A stretch of DNA of 64,000 bases from Staphylococcus pseudintermedius (GCF_001792775.2 NZ_MLGE02000014.1:1-64000); one strand, 5' to 3'. Counted from the first letter of the stretch, positions 22,781-34,400 are shown. Notes: generated by a model not told the origin, from the sequence alone. Made by a program: numbers and translations.

Positions 22781-22910
22781 ATTACCCCTCATTTGGCTAC
22801 CGTTTAAAATCATTATTGAATCATAAATCTATGAATGGATTGATGAATAAATTTTTCTATGCCCCACCCTTTGTGTCCTTTTGGCTGATCCATCCCAATC
22901 GCCTTTAACA

Positions 22911-23625
22911 ATCGAGTAGGAGAATAACCGTTATCCTACTATTCGTCCTCTCACACAGTTACTTACTCGACGGTTCAATATCTTGCCTAAGCCCATTAAG
23001 AATGAGTTGTCTAATTCGTCGGTTTAACCAAGATTGTGTGGTTTCAATAAATTCTCTGATAAAACCTCTACCAAAGTATTTTATCCAACCTCGCGTCACT
23101 TGGTTAATTTTAGTGATAATGTCTTTAAATGTTCCAGGTCTATTTCGTTTTGTTATTTCCCTTAAGGTGCGTATTAAATTTCTTTTTGCTTCCGTGGTCG
23201 GTCTAAAACGACAAACCCCATTACCTTGGTTATTAGACAACTCAAGAACTTTAAGCGTGTGACTGCTCCTACTTTACTTTTCTCTTCCAAGCAGTTTTTT
23301 CGTTATCTGTGAAAAGTACTGCAAAAAGTGGACAAGAAGTTCACTGACTTTCATACTGTCAATTCCAAGAGCGCCTTTATTTTTCTTAACCTTCTTGATA
23401 GCATTTTCTATATTTTCAGGTCTTACAACAAGCTCCATCAGTGATGCAGATTCATCCATTCTACATAGCCTTAGTATGATGTTTCTGTTCGTCGGTGCGA
23501 GTGTTTGCGTCCGACTTCCTTCAGATTTCACTTCGCAATGGACTCCCTTGTTTTTCGCTAACAGTTCCTACTACGAAGCCTGTAATGGACTTTCACCGTC
23601 AAGATGTTACCCATTTCGAGCGCAC
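22911..23625 (-). mobile_element. Degenerate group IIC-like intron (copy 3)
   Basis: Minus strand starts GTGCGCTCGAAATGGG at 23625, contains GTGAAAGTCC, and ends near 22911 with a domain VI-like hairpin and CCTACTCGAT. It is about 715 bases, whereas complete introns of this type approach 2 kb. A recognisable domain V (34-nt hairpin with GAAA loop) is missing: the reading frame runs straight into the GTGTGAGAGGACG joint. It begins 3 nt after the T-tract of the purine-permease terminator. Internal deletion and loss of domain V make it inactive. Confidence 0.8.
22959..23459 (-). pseudogene. ltrA: Group II intron reverse transcriptase/maturase, broken
   Basis: The 5' part (ATG at 23459) encodes the first ~45 residues of the protein (VRPENIENAIKKVKKNKGA, IDSMKV), the usual beginning of these reverse transcriptases. 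After a deletion junction near 23270, the 3' part (to 22959) encodes ~90 residues of maturase domain X (GTFKDIITKINQVTRGWIKY). The whole catalytic palm with YADD is gone. Normal length is about 420 residues. Confidence 0.8.
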
Positions 23626-23628
23626 CCT

Positions 23629-23667
23629 AAAAAAGCCCGAATAGTGCATGACACACTACTCGAGCTT
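23629..23667 (-). terminator. Rho-independent terminator of the purine permease
   Basis: Minus strand: AAGCTCGAGTAGTG pairs with CACTATTCGGGCTT, followed by TTTTTT. The intron at 22911-23625 starts directly beyond it. Confidence 0.85.
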
Positions 23668-23680
23668 CATTAAAGTGATT

Positions 23681-25015
23681 TTAACCATGTACAAATGCGA
23701 AATATAAAATAAAGATTACCATTAAACCATACATAATTGGATGTACTTCTTTATGACGTTTTGTTAAGACCATTGTAATTGGATAAAAAATAAAGCCACA
23801 TGCAATCCCTGTTGCAATTGAATATGAAAGTGGCATCATAATAATCGTAATAAATGCTGGTACTGCCACTTCAAAACGTTTCCAGCTGATTTCCGCTAAA
23901 TTCGAAGCCATTAATACGCCAACAACGACTAGTGCAGGTGTCGTTACTGCTGGCGTAACCACTGCCATTAACGGATTGAAGAATAATGCGAGCAAGAAAC
24001 AGACCCCTGTCACAATACTAGCAAAACCTGTACGTGCGCCAACTGCCACACCTGAAGTTGATTCAATGTAAGACGTCGTCGTTGTTGTACCGAAGACTGC
24101 CCCCACCATTGTTGCTAATGAGTCTGAGAACAACGCACGTCCTGCACGTGGTAATTTGTTGTCTTTCATCATGCCCGCTTGAGATGCAACCGCAACGATT
24201 GTCCCTGCTGTGTCAAAGAAGTCGATGAATAGAAATGTTAAAATGACAATTAAAAACTGAATCGTAAACAGTTGTGACGGATCTTGGAGTGATTCAAACG
24301 CTGCCCCAAATGTCGGTGCGATACTTGGCACTTTACCTATAATCGCGTTTGGCGGTGCAATTTGTTGCGTCAATAAACCAACGATTGATGTCGCAACCAT
24401 CCCAATAAAGATAGCACCCGGAATTTTCTTCGCGTATAACACAACTGTAATGATAATACCGAACACCGCTAATAATACACTGGGATCTGTAATTTTCCCT
24501 AAAGTTACAAGTGTCGCTTCTTCATTTTTAATAATTCCTGAACCTTGTAAGCCGACAAAGGTGATAAATAAACCTATCCCCGCTGAAACGGCCATTTTCA
24601 TTTCAAATGGAATCGCGTTAATAATGGTTTCCCTCAAACCGGTAACTGTTAATATCGAGAAGATTAATCCTGAGAAAAAGACCCCTGTTAAGCCGGTTTG
24701 CCACGGAATCCCCATCGTTAATACGACTGTAAATGCGAAAAATGCATTCAACCCCATACCTGGTGCGAGTGCAATAGGATATTTCGCTATCAAGCCCATA
24801 AATAAACAGCCGACAAATGCAGCAAGTGCTGTCGCAACGAACACGGCACCTTGGTCCATTTTAAGTGCATCAGGTACCCCTTCAACACCTGCAAGACTCA
24901 ATATTTGTGGATTGACAGCTAAAATGTATGCCATCGACAGAAACGTTGTTAAGCCACCTAAAATTTCGCGACGATAACTCGTTTGGTTTTCGTCAAATCG
25001 GAAATATTTTTTCAC
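23681..25015 (-). CDS. NCS2 (AzgA/PbuG-type) purine permease
   Basis: Predicted proton-driven importer of guanine, hypoxanthine or adenine. 444 residues, 12-14 hydrophobic spans; the N-terminal GGLTTFLSMAYILAVNP and LAPGMGLNAFFAFTVV are signatures of the AzgA-like branch of NCS2. GTG start at 25015 with AAAGGAGA upstream. No purine riboswitch is visible in the short leader, unlike B. subtilis pbuG. Substrate cannot be fixed from sequence alone. Confidence 0.9.
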   Translation of the reverse strand: MKKYFRFDENQTSYRREILGGLTTFLSMAYILAVNPQILSLAGVEGVPDALKMDQGAVFVATALAAFVGCLFMGLIAKYPIALAPGMGLNAFFAFTVVLTMGIPWQTGLTGVFFSGLIFSILTVTGLRETIINAIPFEMKMAVSAGIGLFITFVGLQGSGIIKNEEATLVTLGKITDPSVLLAVFGIIITVVLYAKKIPGAIFIGMVATSIVGLLTQQIAPPNAIIGKVPSIAPTFGAAFESLQDPSQLFTIQFLIVILTFLFIDFFDTAGTIVAVASQAGMMKDNKLPRAGRALFSDSLATMVGAVFGTTTTTSYIESTSGVAVGARTGFASIVTGVCFLLALFFNPLMAVVTPAVTTPALVVVGVLMASNLAEISWKRFEVAVPAFITIIMMPLSYSIATGIACGFIFYPITMVLTKRHKEVHPIMYGLMVIFILYFAFVHG

Positions 25016-25048
25016 TTTAATTTTCTCCTTTAAATGAAATACTCCAAT

Positions 25049-25077
25049 AGTCTAATACGATTACGGGTGAATTTCAA
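25049..25077 (-). promoter_or_regulatory. Promoter of the purine permease
   Basis: Minus strand: TTGAAA (25072-25077), 17-nt spacer, TAGACT (25049-25054), 30-60 nt upstream of the GTG start. Confidence 0.55.
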
Positions 25078-25135
25078 CACTTTTTCCGAACTTTGTATAC
25101 GAAAAACTATATTTCGTTCGATATTTATAAGCATC

Positions 25136-27271
25136 TTACAAGTTTAATCCTTTTAATGCATCTTTAAATGGATTGTTCTCCAACTCGTCTTCTTTCATAT
25201 ATTTCTTCATTTCTCGCTTCGACACTTTGTCTTTACCTTTATTTTTAAAGCGTTGATCCATATGTTCTTGCGTTTCGGTATAACCACAGACACAGCGATA
25301 CGTCGCTTTTTTACCTGTACCGAATTTCGTCAATCGTTTCTTACATTGTGGGCATCTCGCATTCGTTTTCGTTTTTACATCTTTCTTCGTTTTACATGAT
25401 GGATCTTGACAAACGAGCATCGAGCCATTTTTCGTATTCACTCTTAACATAAATTTGCCACACGTTGGACATTGGGCAGATGTTAAGTTATCATGTTTGT
25501 ATTTTTGCTCACTCGATTTAATCGTATGAATAATCTCATGCGTAAACTGTTTCATTTCTTGCATAAATTGGTGCGCTTTGTACTGCCCTTTTTCAATTTT
25601 CATCAATTTATCTTCCCATTCAGCCGTGAGACGTGGTGAAGTTAATGCAGGTGGCGCGAGGTCTAAAATTTGTTTTCCTTTAGAAGTGACTTTAATTTTA
25701 CCGTCATGACTTTCGATCGCATTCACATTAAACAACTTATCGATAATGTCTGCACGTGTCGCAACCGTACCAATCCCGCCTGTTGATTTTAGCGTTTGTG
25801 CGGACTTTTTATCTTTTAAGTCGAAAAACTTATCAGGTCTTTCCATCGCTTTAAGTAATGTACCTTCATTAAAATACGCAGGTGGTGTCGTTTCATGTGC
25901 CACAATCTGTAGTTGTCCTACATCGAATGTCTCACCTTGTTTAAATGACACTGCTCGTTCTGTTTGCGCGCGGTCTTGTTGTAACTTTTTAAAACCTAAC
26001 TCTATCGGAACTTGTGATTGGTATGTGAATACATGTTTACCGATGTTCACTTCAACATGTTGTGCACGATAACGATATGGTGGCATCAACACTTCTAAAT
26101 AGCGCTGTGCAATCATCGTATAAATTTTCTGCTCATTCGGTGATAATGACGCAACGTCCGCACGCACTTCTGTCGGAATAATCGCATGGTGATCCGAAAC
26201 TTTTTGATTGTTCACAAATGATAATTTTTTCGCTAATGGTTGCTTTAAAATCTCGCGCGCATACGGCATCAACTCCGTTCCCATCGTTGCTTGTACACGT
26301 TCTTTCAATGTGTCCACCATATCTGTCGTCAAATAATTCGAATCTGTACGTGGATAGGTCACTAATTTGTGTCGTTCGTACAATTGTTGTAACGTATTTA
26401 AGGTTTGCTTAGCACCTAAATGATATTTTTGATAAGCCGCTTGTTGTAAATCAGTTAAATTAAATAACGGTTGCGGATAAACTTTTTTCTCTTTTTCATG
26501 CACACTGTTGACTTGTGCTTGCTTATTTTGCAATGTATTCACAATGGCCTCTAACTTTTCTTTCTGATAAACGCGTCCGTCATGTTGATAGGTCATTATC
26601 ACGCCATTTACTTCTGCTTCTAAAGTATAATACTGTTGCGGTTTGAAATTTTTAATCTGTTCTTGGCGCATTGCTACAAGTTGAATCGTTGGTGTTTGTA
26701 CACGTCCAAGTGATAATTGCGCATCATATTTCGTCGTCAATGCTCGTGTGGCGTTAATCCCGACAATCCAGTCCGCTTCACTTCTCGCTAACGCAGCTTC
26801 GTATAAATGTTGATACGCACGCCCATCTTTTAGCTTTTTGAAACCTTCTTTAATTGCTTTCGGTGTGACGGAGCTGATCCATAATCGTTTAATCGGCTTT
26901 TTCACATGCGCTTTTTCAATAATCAAACGTGCAACCAGTTCTCCTTCTCGTCCAGCATCCGTTGCAATAATCAACTCTTTGACGTCACTGCGCTTCATTA
27001 AATTCTGAATTGTATTAAATTGCTTCCGTGTCTTACTGATTACGACGGATTTCATTTGTTTCGGTATAATTGGCAAATCCTCTAACACCCATTGTTGATA
27101 CTTTTTATCGTATTGTTCAGGTGTTGCATTTGTCACTAGATGCCCGAGCGCCCATGTGACGATATATTGTTGGTTTTCAAAATAACTTTCTTTGCGTGAC
27201 CCTACATTTAAAGCATTGGCAATATCACGCCCCACTGATGGCTTTTCTGCTAATATCAGTGCTTTACTCAT
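25136..27271 (-). CDS. topB: DNA topoisomerase III
   Basis: Type IA topoisomerase that resolves recombination and replication intermediates. 711 residues; Toprim domain with the catalytic E9 and [10 protein letters not shown] (103-112); catalytic tyrosine Y306 in TYPRTD. The C-terminal ~110 residues hold two zinc-ribbon modules (CPTCGKF...C and CPQCKKR...CVCG), and a lysine-rich tail. ATG at 27271. Same place downstream of the S10 operon as in S. aureus. Confidence 0.96.
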   Translation of the reverse strand: MSKALILAEKPSVGRDIANALNVGSRKESYFENQQYIVTWALGHLVTNATPEQYDKKYQQWVLEDLPIIPKQMKSVVISKTRKQFNTIQNLMKRSDVKELIIATDAGREGELVARLIIEKAHVKKPIKRLWISSVTPKAIKEGFKKLKDGRAYQHLYEAALARSEADWIVGINATRALTTKYDAQLSLGRVQTPTIQLVAMRQEQIKNFKPQQYYTLEAEVNGVIMTYQHDGRVYQKEKLEAIVNTLQNKQAQVNSVHEKEKKVYPQPLFNLTDLQQAAYQKYHLGAKQTLNTLQQLYERHKLVTYPRTDSNYLTTDMVDTLKERVQATMGTELMPYAREILKQPLAKKLSFVNNQKVSDHHAIIPTEVRADVASLSPNEQKIYTMIAQRYLEVLMPPYRYRAQHVEVNIGKHVFTYQSQVPIELGFKKLQQDRAQTERAVSFKQGETFDVGQLQIVAHETTPPAYFNEGTLLKAMERPDKFFDLKDKKSAQTLKSTGGIGTVATRADIIDKLFNVNAIESHDGKIKVTSKGKQILDLAPPALTSPRLTAEWEDKLMKIEKGQYKAHQFMQEMKQFTHEIIHTIKSSEQKYKHDNLTSAQCPTCGKFMLRVNTKNGSMLVCQDPSCKTKKDVKTKTNARCPQCKKRLTKFGTGKKATYRCVCGYTETQEHMDQRFKNKGKDKVSKREMKKYMKEDELENNPFKDALKGLNL

Positions 27272-27411
27272 GATTCATTCCTCCATATTTCATTCCAATT
27301 ATTTATCAAAAAACAACTCTTTAAATCCCAGTTGAAAGCTTCACAAGTTGCTTTCATTTCATATCAAAAAAACTTATAATTAAGCTAAGTATATCATTAA
27401 GGAGGCGCATG

Positions 27412-28272
27412 ATGAAGATATCTCAAGTTACTCCCAATCCAACTATTGCGTCATTTATTCAAACGTATGTGTCAGAACGTCCTTCCTATACGAATAAGTT
27501 GCCATTAGATGATGAACAAGCACTCTTTACATTTTTAGAAGAAGCTGCAGATGAAACAGGGCTATTTGTCGTTGAAGAAGCCGATGAAATTCAAATGCTG
27601 TTACTCTGTATTTCTTATTCTGAAGACCGTTATAAAGTGATTGGTCCGATTGTAAAAAACGGTTATGAACCAACGAAAGAGACGTTCAAACAACTGTTCG
27701 ATGCTATCACAGCACAACATTACCAACCATCGACATATTATTTTGCATTTACAGCTCAACACGCACTGATTAAAACGTTTATGAAAACTATTGGCGCATC
27801 GTACACATTTACAGATTATCACCTGGAAACAAGTCAAGATTTGGGCGAAACACAAAACTTACATCATATGATTCCCTATAGTAAAGCGTATTATCGCTAT
27901 TTTCAACGGTTACACGAAGATACATTTACGCACAATGCGATGACTGCAAATGAAATTGTGACATCACTAGACGATCAACATGAACTTGTTTTGTATATGG
28001 CAGAGGGTATTTTAAAAGGGTACTTGTACTTAATATATGATGAGTCAGAGCGTCATGCAGAGATTAAGTATTTCTCAAGCCATGCAGACTATCGCTTAAA
28101 GGGTATTGCGTTCGACTTAATTCAGCATGCGATTCACCGTGCGTTAACGAGACCTGAGATCGAACGTGTCTATTTTAAAATCCGTAGCAAAAATCACAAA
28201 CTGGTCGAACGTTTTCATGAGCTCGGCTTTAACATCTCATCTGAATATCAGAAGTTTAAAATTTATAAATAG
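27412..28272 (+). CDS. GNAT-family N-acetyltransferase-like protein
   Basis: 286 residues. Tandem ATGs at 27409 and 27412; the second has the better spacing (6 nt) from GGAGG. The C-terminal half (about 130-286) has GNAT-like features: a strand-helix unit ending FSSHADYRLKGIAFDLI, where acetyl-CoA would bind, and the terminal VERFHELGF typical of GNAT proteins. The N-terminal half is less clear and may be a second degenerate GNAT fold. Substrate unknown. Confidence 0.75.
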   Translation: MKISQVTPNPTIASFIQTYVSERPSYTNKLPLDDEQALFTFLEEAADETGLFVVEEADEIQMLLLCISYSEDRYKVIGPIVKNGYEPTKETFKQLFDAITAQHYQPSTYYFAFTAQHALIKTFMKTIGASYTFTDYHLETSQDLGETQNLHHMIPYSKAYYRYFQRLHEDTFTHNAMTANEIVTSLDDQHELVLYMAEGILKGYLYLIYDESERHAEIKYFSSHADYRLKGIAFDLIQHAIHRALTRPEIERVYFKIRSKNHKLVERFHELGFNISSEYQKFKIYK

Positions 28273-28318
28273 TCGTCGGGCATGTATCGACAGGTTCGAA
28301 CAATGGTGGCGATGAAGA

Positions 28319-28355
28319 AAGAGGCAGGGACACTGATTTCCCAAGCCTCTTTTTT
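28319..28355. terminator. Bidirectional terminator
   Basis: AGAGGC-AGGGA ... TCCC-A-GCCTCT hairpin with a T-run on the plus strand and AAAGA on the other side. It serves the GNAT gene and possibly the convergent AEC transporter. Confidence 0.75.
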
Positions 28356-29262
28356 ATACGAACCAAAATTGATACAAATATAAAATCACTATACTGATTA
28401 CAATCGTAACGTTACTCGCCATCGCAATCACCGGTAACGTCCGATATTTAAACTGAACCGCATATGACAGTGATGCAACCCCAACAGGTAACAACCAAAT
28501 GAGCTGTAATGTCGTTTTGATCATCGCATCATCTACGGGTAAGAAGAAATAGACGAGCGTTCCGAATAGTGCACCAAAACCATAATGTAACACGAGATAT
28601 TTAAGTGTTAACGGCAAAAAGCGACGTTCTAATCTAAAGTCCATTAAAACACCAAGTAAAATCATCGAAAGTGGTAAGTTGGCATGGCCTAAAATGTCGA
28701 AGAAACGAATTGCTGTGTGGGGTAAATGCCATTGAAGAATATTGAGTACTAACATGATAATATATGTCATCAACGGAACAGATTTCAACATGTTCCATAA
28801 GATTTGCTTAGGATTAAAACCGCCACCTACTTGTTTGAAATAACTCGCAGCGAAATACGTGAGGCCAAACATCACGATTGCCCCACCGATATCGGCCATC
28901 CCAAAATACAACAACCCTTGCTCAGGCCAAATTTGTTGGACTAACGGATATGCAAAAATACCAATGTTGAGTGCTGCCATCATCATTGCGACAGTTCCCC
29001 GCACTTCATTACTATATTTTATGAACATGAGTACAATAAGCACTTTTGTCACAACACCATATAAAATCATCATCACAGGTAATACGACGAGTGATGGCGT
29101 CAAATTAACATGATTTAAATTGACGATAACGACAGACGGCAAGGTCACATTGAGCACTAACGTCGAAATCACGCGACTGTCCTTCCCATTAATATAACCG
29201 ATGCGCTTTAGGATGTACCCTAGTGCAATTAATAATAATATCATCAAAAAATTCTCTGTCAT
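28354..29262 (-). CDS. AEC-family (auxin efflux carrier-like) transporter
   Basis: 302 residues, about ten hydrophobic spans in two inverted five-helix halves. N-terminal FLMILLLIALGYILKRIGY and the segment VLNVTLPSVVIVNL match the AEC fold, which in bacteria exports or imports organic anions such as malate or malonate. Substrate unknown. Convergent with the GNAT gene. Confidence 0.88.
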   Translation of the reverse strand: MTENFLMILLLIALGYILKRIGYINGKDSRVISTLVLNVTLPSVVIVNLNHVNLTPSLVVLPVMMILYGVVTKVLIVLMFIKYSNEVRGTVAMMMAALNIGIFAYPLVQQIWPEQGLLYFGMADIGGAIVMFGLTYFAASYFKQVGGGFNPKQILWNMLKSVPLMTYIIMLVLNILQWHLPHTAIRFFDILGHANLPLSMILLGVLMDFRLERRFLPLTLKYLVLHYGFGALFGTLVYFFLPVDDAMIKTTLQLIWLLPVGVASLSYAVQFKYRTLPVIAMASNVTIVISIVILYLYQFWFV

Positions 29263-29368
29263 GATACATCCCCCTTTGAAACAACTTGCTTTTATATTAC
29301 TGTAAAACGTTTTAATTAAGCAATGTTAACGTGCTATAATAAAAAGGATTGATATAAGGAGGTGCCCT

Positions 29369-29539
29369 ATGGATTTAGAACAGCAATTACAAGAGCTTAA
29401 AATGGACTACGTACGATTACAAGGTGATTTGGAAAAACGCGAGTCCACATCTCAACAAGTCGATCCACTGATTCAACAACTTGAACAAATTGAACAACAA
29501 ATTGCTGAAGTACGTAGGCAACTTCGAGAAAATCTTTAA
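29369..29539 (+). CDS. 56-residue coiled-coil protein
   Basis: Starts at ATG 29369 with AAGGAGG 7 nt upstream; 56 codons. Two amphipathic helices rich in Q, E and L (MDLEQQLQELKMDYVRL, then DPLIQQLEQIEQQIAEVRR) suggest a helical hairpin or coiled coil. A TATAAT at 29335-29340 can act as -10. It is short but has a strong ribosome-binding site and staphylococcal relatives are known (it may be the family NCBI names SE1832); the function is unknown. Confidence 0.8.
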   Translation: MDLEQQLQELKMDYVRLQGDLEKRESTSQQVDPLIQQLEQIEQQIAEVRRQLRENL

Positions 29540-29608
29540 AAGGAGCCATTCAACTCTAACTTAATCAACATTTGACTTCACTAGCAAGATATAGAAAGGA
29601 TGTACTTC

Positions 29609-29926
29609 ATGTTAGCTTACTTAATCTTATTACCCCTCATGTATTTGGTTGTTGCCTATATTAGCATTTTTAAAATGCGTATTATGATGCCGAAGTTATT
29701 AAGAGTAATTATGGGGCTATTACTCATCATTGTCGTTGCGACTTCACTCGTCTATTATCCTGCATCAACCTGGTGGGTATTTGTTGTCTTAATTTTATTA
29801 ATCGGTAATGTTGAAATTACAGCATTCAAACATTCTAAAAATGATGAAAAAGGTGTACGTATTTTAAATATGATGAGTCTTTTCATTCTCGTTATTTATA
29901 TCGTACTGGTTGCAGTTTTTATTTAA
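29609..29926 (+). CDS. Small three- to four-span membrane protein
   Basis: 105 residues from the ATG at 29609 (GAAAGG 8-9 nt upstream); the in-frame ATG at 29600 abuts that site. Hydrophobic segments near 2-22, 30-50, 52-68 and 85-104; a charged loop (TAFKHSKNDEKGVR) lies before the last. No recognised family. Likely cotranscribed with the 56-aa gene, 69 nt upstream. Confidence 0.7.
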   Translation: MLAYLILLPLMYLVVAYISIFKMRIMMPKLLRVIMGLLLIIVVATSLVYYPASTWWVFVVLILLIGNVEITAFKHSKNDEKGVRILNMMSLFILVIYIVLVAVFI

Positions 29927-30015
29927 AACTGCCACTTACATATGCATATCATGTCCATGAAGAGCTAACGTTGCGTCTCAGTCATAGCGCACCGTTAGTT
30001 TTTTGTATATAACTA

Positions 30016-30065
30016 AACAAAAAGGACCGATGTGACATTATGTCATGTCACCAGCCCTCTTTTTT
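30016..30065. terminator. Bidirectional terminator
   Basis: Hairpin built on GGTGACAT ... ATGTCAC with flanking AAGAGGGCT/AGGACC and T-runs on both strands. It ends the aminotransferase gene (minus) and faces the membrane-protein gene (plus). Confidence 0.7.
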
Positions 30066-31223
30066 CTATGCTTGATGATAAAGTGGCTTCAATGAGACGA
30101 GTCGCGCAATGGCTTCATCTAATTGTATTTCATCAATCGCAAAAGATAACCGCACATAGCCCTCCCCTTCTTCACCAAAAGGATGCCCCGGTGCTGCCAA
30201 AATAGATTGTTCTTGCAATAAATGTTGAATAAAGGCATCGCTGGAAAAACCTTCTGGACATTGCAACCATAAGAAAATACCCCCTTTAATGGGTTCATGC
30301 GGGATGGCTGCTTCATTCAAAGCTGCTTCTATTTTATCGCGTCTTTTCCTAAATATGTCATTTTGTTTTTTCAGTTCATGATCACATGCATTTAATGCGA
30401 CCGTACATGCATCTTGTAACGCCCCGTACATGCCAGCTTGGGTATGTGTGTGATACTTCCGAAGATTCGCAATCATTTCCTCGTTACCGACCGCAAAACC
30501 GACACGATACCCGGACATATTATAACCTTTTGAAAATGAAAAAACCTCTATAGCAGATGATTTCGCACCGTCTGCTTGAAGAATACTCGGGTTCGGTTGA
30601 TCGAATCCAAATGCTTGATACGCAAAATCATGCACAATTTTGATAGAGGTGTTTTTAAAACGGTCAATCGTCTCTTGGAAAAACTCAAGCGTTGCGACAG
30701 AACCAGTCGGATTGTTCGGATACGTTAAATAGATGAGTTTTGTATTTGTAGTATCCACTTCATTCCAATCTGGTATGTAATGACGTTCAGGTGATAATTT
30801 TAATGGTTTAGGTATTCCCCTTGCGAGTCGCACGCCTGCATCATAATCTGTGTAGCCTGGATCGGGTAATAACACTTCGTCACCTGGCTCAATGACACAC
30901 GTCGGCAATGCAACAAGCCCATTTTTGGTGCCATACAACAAACAAACTTCTTTGTCCGGATCCAAAGTAACATTGAATTGCCGTTGATAAAAATCAACAA
31001 TCGCTTGTCTAAAGGCGTCTTTCCCTTGAAAGGCTAAATATTTTTGATTGGCGGGCTTCACAATCGCTTCCTGTAACGCTTTTATAATTTCAGGGGGTGT
31101 GTCGCCATCAGGTATACCAACTGCCAAATTAATCAATGGTAATGGCCCATGTTCAATTTTTTGTCCTACTGTTTTGCCAAAATAACTGTCCGGTATTTCA
31201 CTCAAAATTGTTGTATATGCCAT
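30066..31223 (-). CDS. PLP-dependent class I/II aminotransferase
   Basis: 385 residues, fold-type I. N171 in YPNNPTGS, D199 and Y202 in VHDFAYQAF, PLP lysine K232 in FSFSKGYNMSGYR, and R240 for PLP phosphate. The C-terminal arginine that binds the substrate carboxylate is in GYVRLSFA. Closest in pattern to aspartate / LL-diaminopimelate-type aminotransferases; exact substrate unknown. ATG at 31223 follows AAGGAGG. Confidence 0.9.
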   Translation of the reverse strand: MAYTTILSEIPDSYFGKTVGQKIEHGPLPLINLAVGIPDGDTPPEIIKALQEAIVKPANQKYLAFQGKDAFRQAIVDFYQRQFNVTLDPDKEVCLLYGTKNGLVALPTCVIEPGDEVLLPDPGYTDYDAGVRLARGIPKPLKLSPERHYIPDWNEVDTTNTKLIYLTYPNNPTGSVATLEFFQETIDRFKNTSIKIVHDFAYQAFGFDQPNPSILQADGAKSSAIEVFSFSKGYNMSGYRVGFAVGNEEMIANLRKYHTHTQAGMYGALQDACTVALNACDHELKKQNDIFRKRRDKIEAALNEAAIPHEPIKGGIFLWLQCPEGFSSDAFIQHLLQEQSILAAPGHPFGEEGEGYVRLSFAIDEIQLDEAIARLVSLKPLYHQA

Positions 31224-31277
31224 CGTCTTCCTCCTTACAAATCTTTATTTTTATATGGAAATCGTTATACCTATAAA

Positions 31278-31326
31278 GAGAAAGGGCTGAGACAAAGTCA
31301 TATACATATCCTGTCTCAACCCTCTT
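31278..31326 (-). terminator. Terminator of the RND transporter gene
   Basis: GAGGGTTGAGACAGG pairs with the CTTTGTCTCAGCCCTTTC side; a staphylococcal TGAGACA-type hairpin. It lies between the RND gene stop and the aminotransferase start on the minus strand. Confidence 0.6.
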
Positions 31327-31426
31327 GCTTATGTTTAAGGTACTCCGTGTCTTGCCTGACGAACCGACTTATTTTATTGAGGATAATGGTTTCATCTTAC
31401 ATAATGAACCGCTTTACGTCAATGGT

Positions 31427-34400
31427 TTATGCCTTCTTTTTACGTCGTGTTAACTTCGCTTTTAACGTAAACAAAATTTCATAAATAACAGGCACGACAA
31501 TAAGTGTGAGCAATGTTGATGATAACAAACCACCGATAACTGTCGCCGCAAGTCCTTTCGAAATAAGCACAGAACTGTCTTGACCGAATAACAACGGAAT
31601 TAATGCACCAATTGTCGCTATCGCTGTCATTAAAATAGGCCGTATCCGTGTGCCGCCCGCTTCTAATAGCGCTTCTTTCATAGGTAAACCGGCTTTTTCA
31701 TTTGTAATAACACGGTCAATAAGGACAATCGCGTTTGTCACAACGATACCAATTAACATAAGTAGACCAATCATACTTGGTACAGATAATGTTTCACCAG
31801 TTATAATTAACGCCAAAACGACACCAATAACCGTGTATGGCAGTGCGAATAAAATCGTAAATGGTGCAAGGGCCCCTTTGAATGTCAGAACAAGTACGAG
31901 ATAGACGATAATGATTGCCGCTAACATCGCTATCATCAATTGTGAAAAGGCCTCTTGAATATCCTCATTCGTCCCACCTAATGACGTATGCACATCACTT
32001 GGTTTATCAAGTTCATTTAACTGTTTCATCACTTTTTGAGAAATCGAGCCAACATCTTCACCAGAAATCGTCGCCGAAACAGTGCTGACATAATCGCCAC
32101 CTTTTTTCACGAGTGCATTCGGTGTGGATGTCGTTTTTAACGTCGCAATGTCACTCAACTTACGATTATCCCCAGTTGGAGAAGGAATCGGCGTATTTTC
32201 TAACTTTTCTTTCGTCCAATCCGTGTCTTTTTCTTGTTGGACAACGACATCATAAGTTTGGTTTTGATCTTTCACTTTCGAAACCGTCATATCTGGGATG
32301 TTTTGATTGAGCATCATTGCCAGTTGACCCGCTGTCATCCCTGTTTTTGCCGCTTCATTTGGATTCACTTTCACTTCATATTGTTGATACGTTTCTGTTA
32401 AATCCGACTTCACATTCGTTAAACCAGGCACTTGAGACATTTTTTGTTGAATCGCCTTCACTGTGCCTTCAATCGCTGCAGTAGACGGTCCTGTCACTTC
32501 TACATTTAACGTGTTTGACGTCGCCCCTGTACCCATATCTAAGTTTTTCCATTCACCGTCATGATGATATGTCTTAATATGTTTCAACACGCGTTCAGGT
32601 TCTTGATCAAAGTTCGGTGTATCAGAATCGTACTCGACCATTAACGCCATGTTATTCGTAGAGCCAGTGGGGTCAACAGGTGATGCGCCACCCACGGAAT
32701 ATTGCACGTGACGAACATGTTGATTGCCGAGCAAATATTTTTCGACTTCTTCTGCATGTGATAATACTTTTTGCTTCGTTTCACCTGGTTTAGGTGTATA
32801 GGTTAATGCCATAAACTTATCTTCACCCGTACTAATGAAGCTCGTTCCAATTTTCATACTCCCTAATGCAATACTACCAATTAAAATGACTGTACTTAAA
32901 ATGATGACAGTCCATTTATGGTTTAAACTCCAATTCAATACTTTTCGATATCCTCGTCCAACTGTACCGAGCTCAGATTTCGGTTTACGTTTCAAGCCAT
33001 GTTTAAAGAAAATGGAACCGAGTACTGGCACGATTGTAATTGATACAAGTAATGAAGCAAGTAAACTAAACGTAATCGCGTAAGCAAACGGTCTAAACAT
33101 TTCGCCAACCGAACCTGTCACAAATGCAAGTGGTGCAAATACGACGATTGTCACTAATGTGGATGACATAATCGGAATGAACACTTCTTTCGTCGCAGAT
33201 ACGATGAGCCCATCTCCTGATAATGATTCGTCTTGACGTGACAGTCGGCGATAGATATTTTCGATGACGACAATAGAATCATCAATGACACGACCAATCG
33301 CAACTGTAAGCGCACCTAATGTCAGTATGTTTAATGAGACATCTGTCAATTTTAATGCCACCATTGCGATGAGTAAAGACAATGGAATCGAAACAATCGA
33401 AATCGCTGTCATACGTACATTTCTTAAGAACAACATGATGACAATCACTGCCACGATAGATCCGAGGAGCGCTTTTTCAATCATAGTATTTAGTGAATCT
33501 TTAATCGGCTTAGAAGTATCCATAATTTTGACCGATTTAAGTTCTGGATGTGCTTTCACGAAATCTTGTATCGTTTGGTTTACATCGTTAGCGACTGCAA
33601 CCGTATTGGCCCCTTGCGTTTTAACGATTTGAACATCGACAGCATCTTGACCGTTCGTTCTAGAAATCGATTCACGCTCATCTGATAACTTCACTTCGGC
33701 AAGATCACTTAACGCAACCGCTTGTGCACTTTGTGGATTGTTTAAAGATACTTGACCTGACGTTGCACGCCCCCTCTCTGATGCACCCCCGTCTTGTTGT
33801 TCTTGTGCGCTATTACCTGAAGACTGTGATGCAAGTGCTAACGGAATTTGCATATTTTTGAGTGCGTCAACGGAAGCATATTGCCCATCAACGACGACAG
33901 ACTTTTCTGTATCACCAAATTGGAATAAACCTAATGGAGATTCTTTTGTCGCACCTTCAATATAGTCAGACACTTGTTTCGCATTGAGCCCTGCCTTTTG
34001 GAGTTTCGCATCATCGAACTTTATCGTCACTTTACGCTCGATTTGCCCATTCACTGTGGCACGTTGCACCCCGTCAATCATTTGTAATTTCGGAATCAAC
34101 TGTTCTTTAACAGCTTTGGTACTTACTTTCACATCGTCTTTGTCATGTAAAATCGAATACGCCACGACAGGGAAAGCATTCATTGAATTACGTTTAATGT
34201 CTGACGTTTGTGCCTCGTCTGGTAAACCCACCTTTTTCAGCGCTTTTTCGATATCTTGTTCCGCTTTATCCATATCCGTACTTTCATCAAAATTGACCGT
34301 AACCATGGAGGCGTTAGATAAAGATTGTGTTTTAACACTTGTGACCCCTGCCATCCCCCGTATTTCTTCATCAATCGGGTCACTGATTTCTTTCATGACG

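Noticed and set aside
25016..25135. Possible purine riboswitch in front of the NCS2 permease
   Set aside because: The leader is too short and lacks the conserved junction elements of the purine aptamer.
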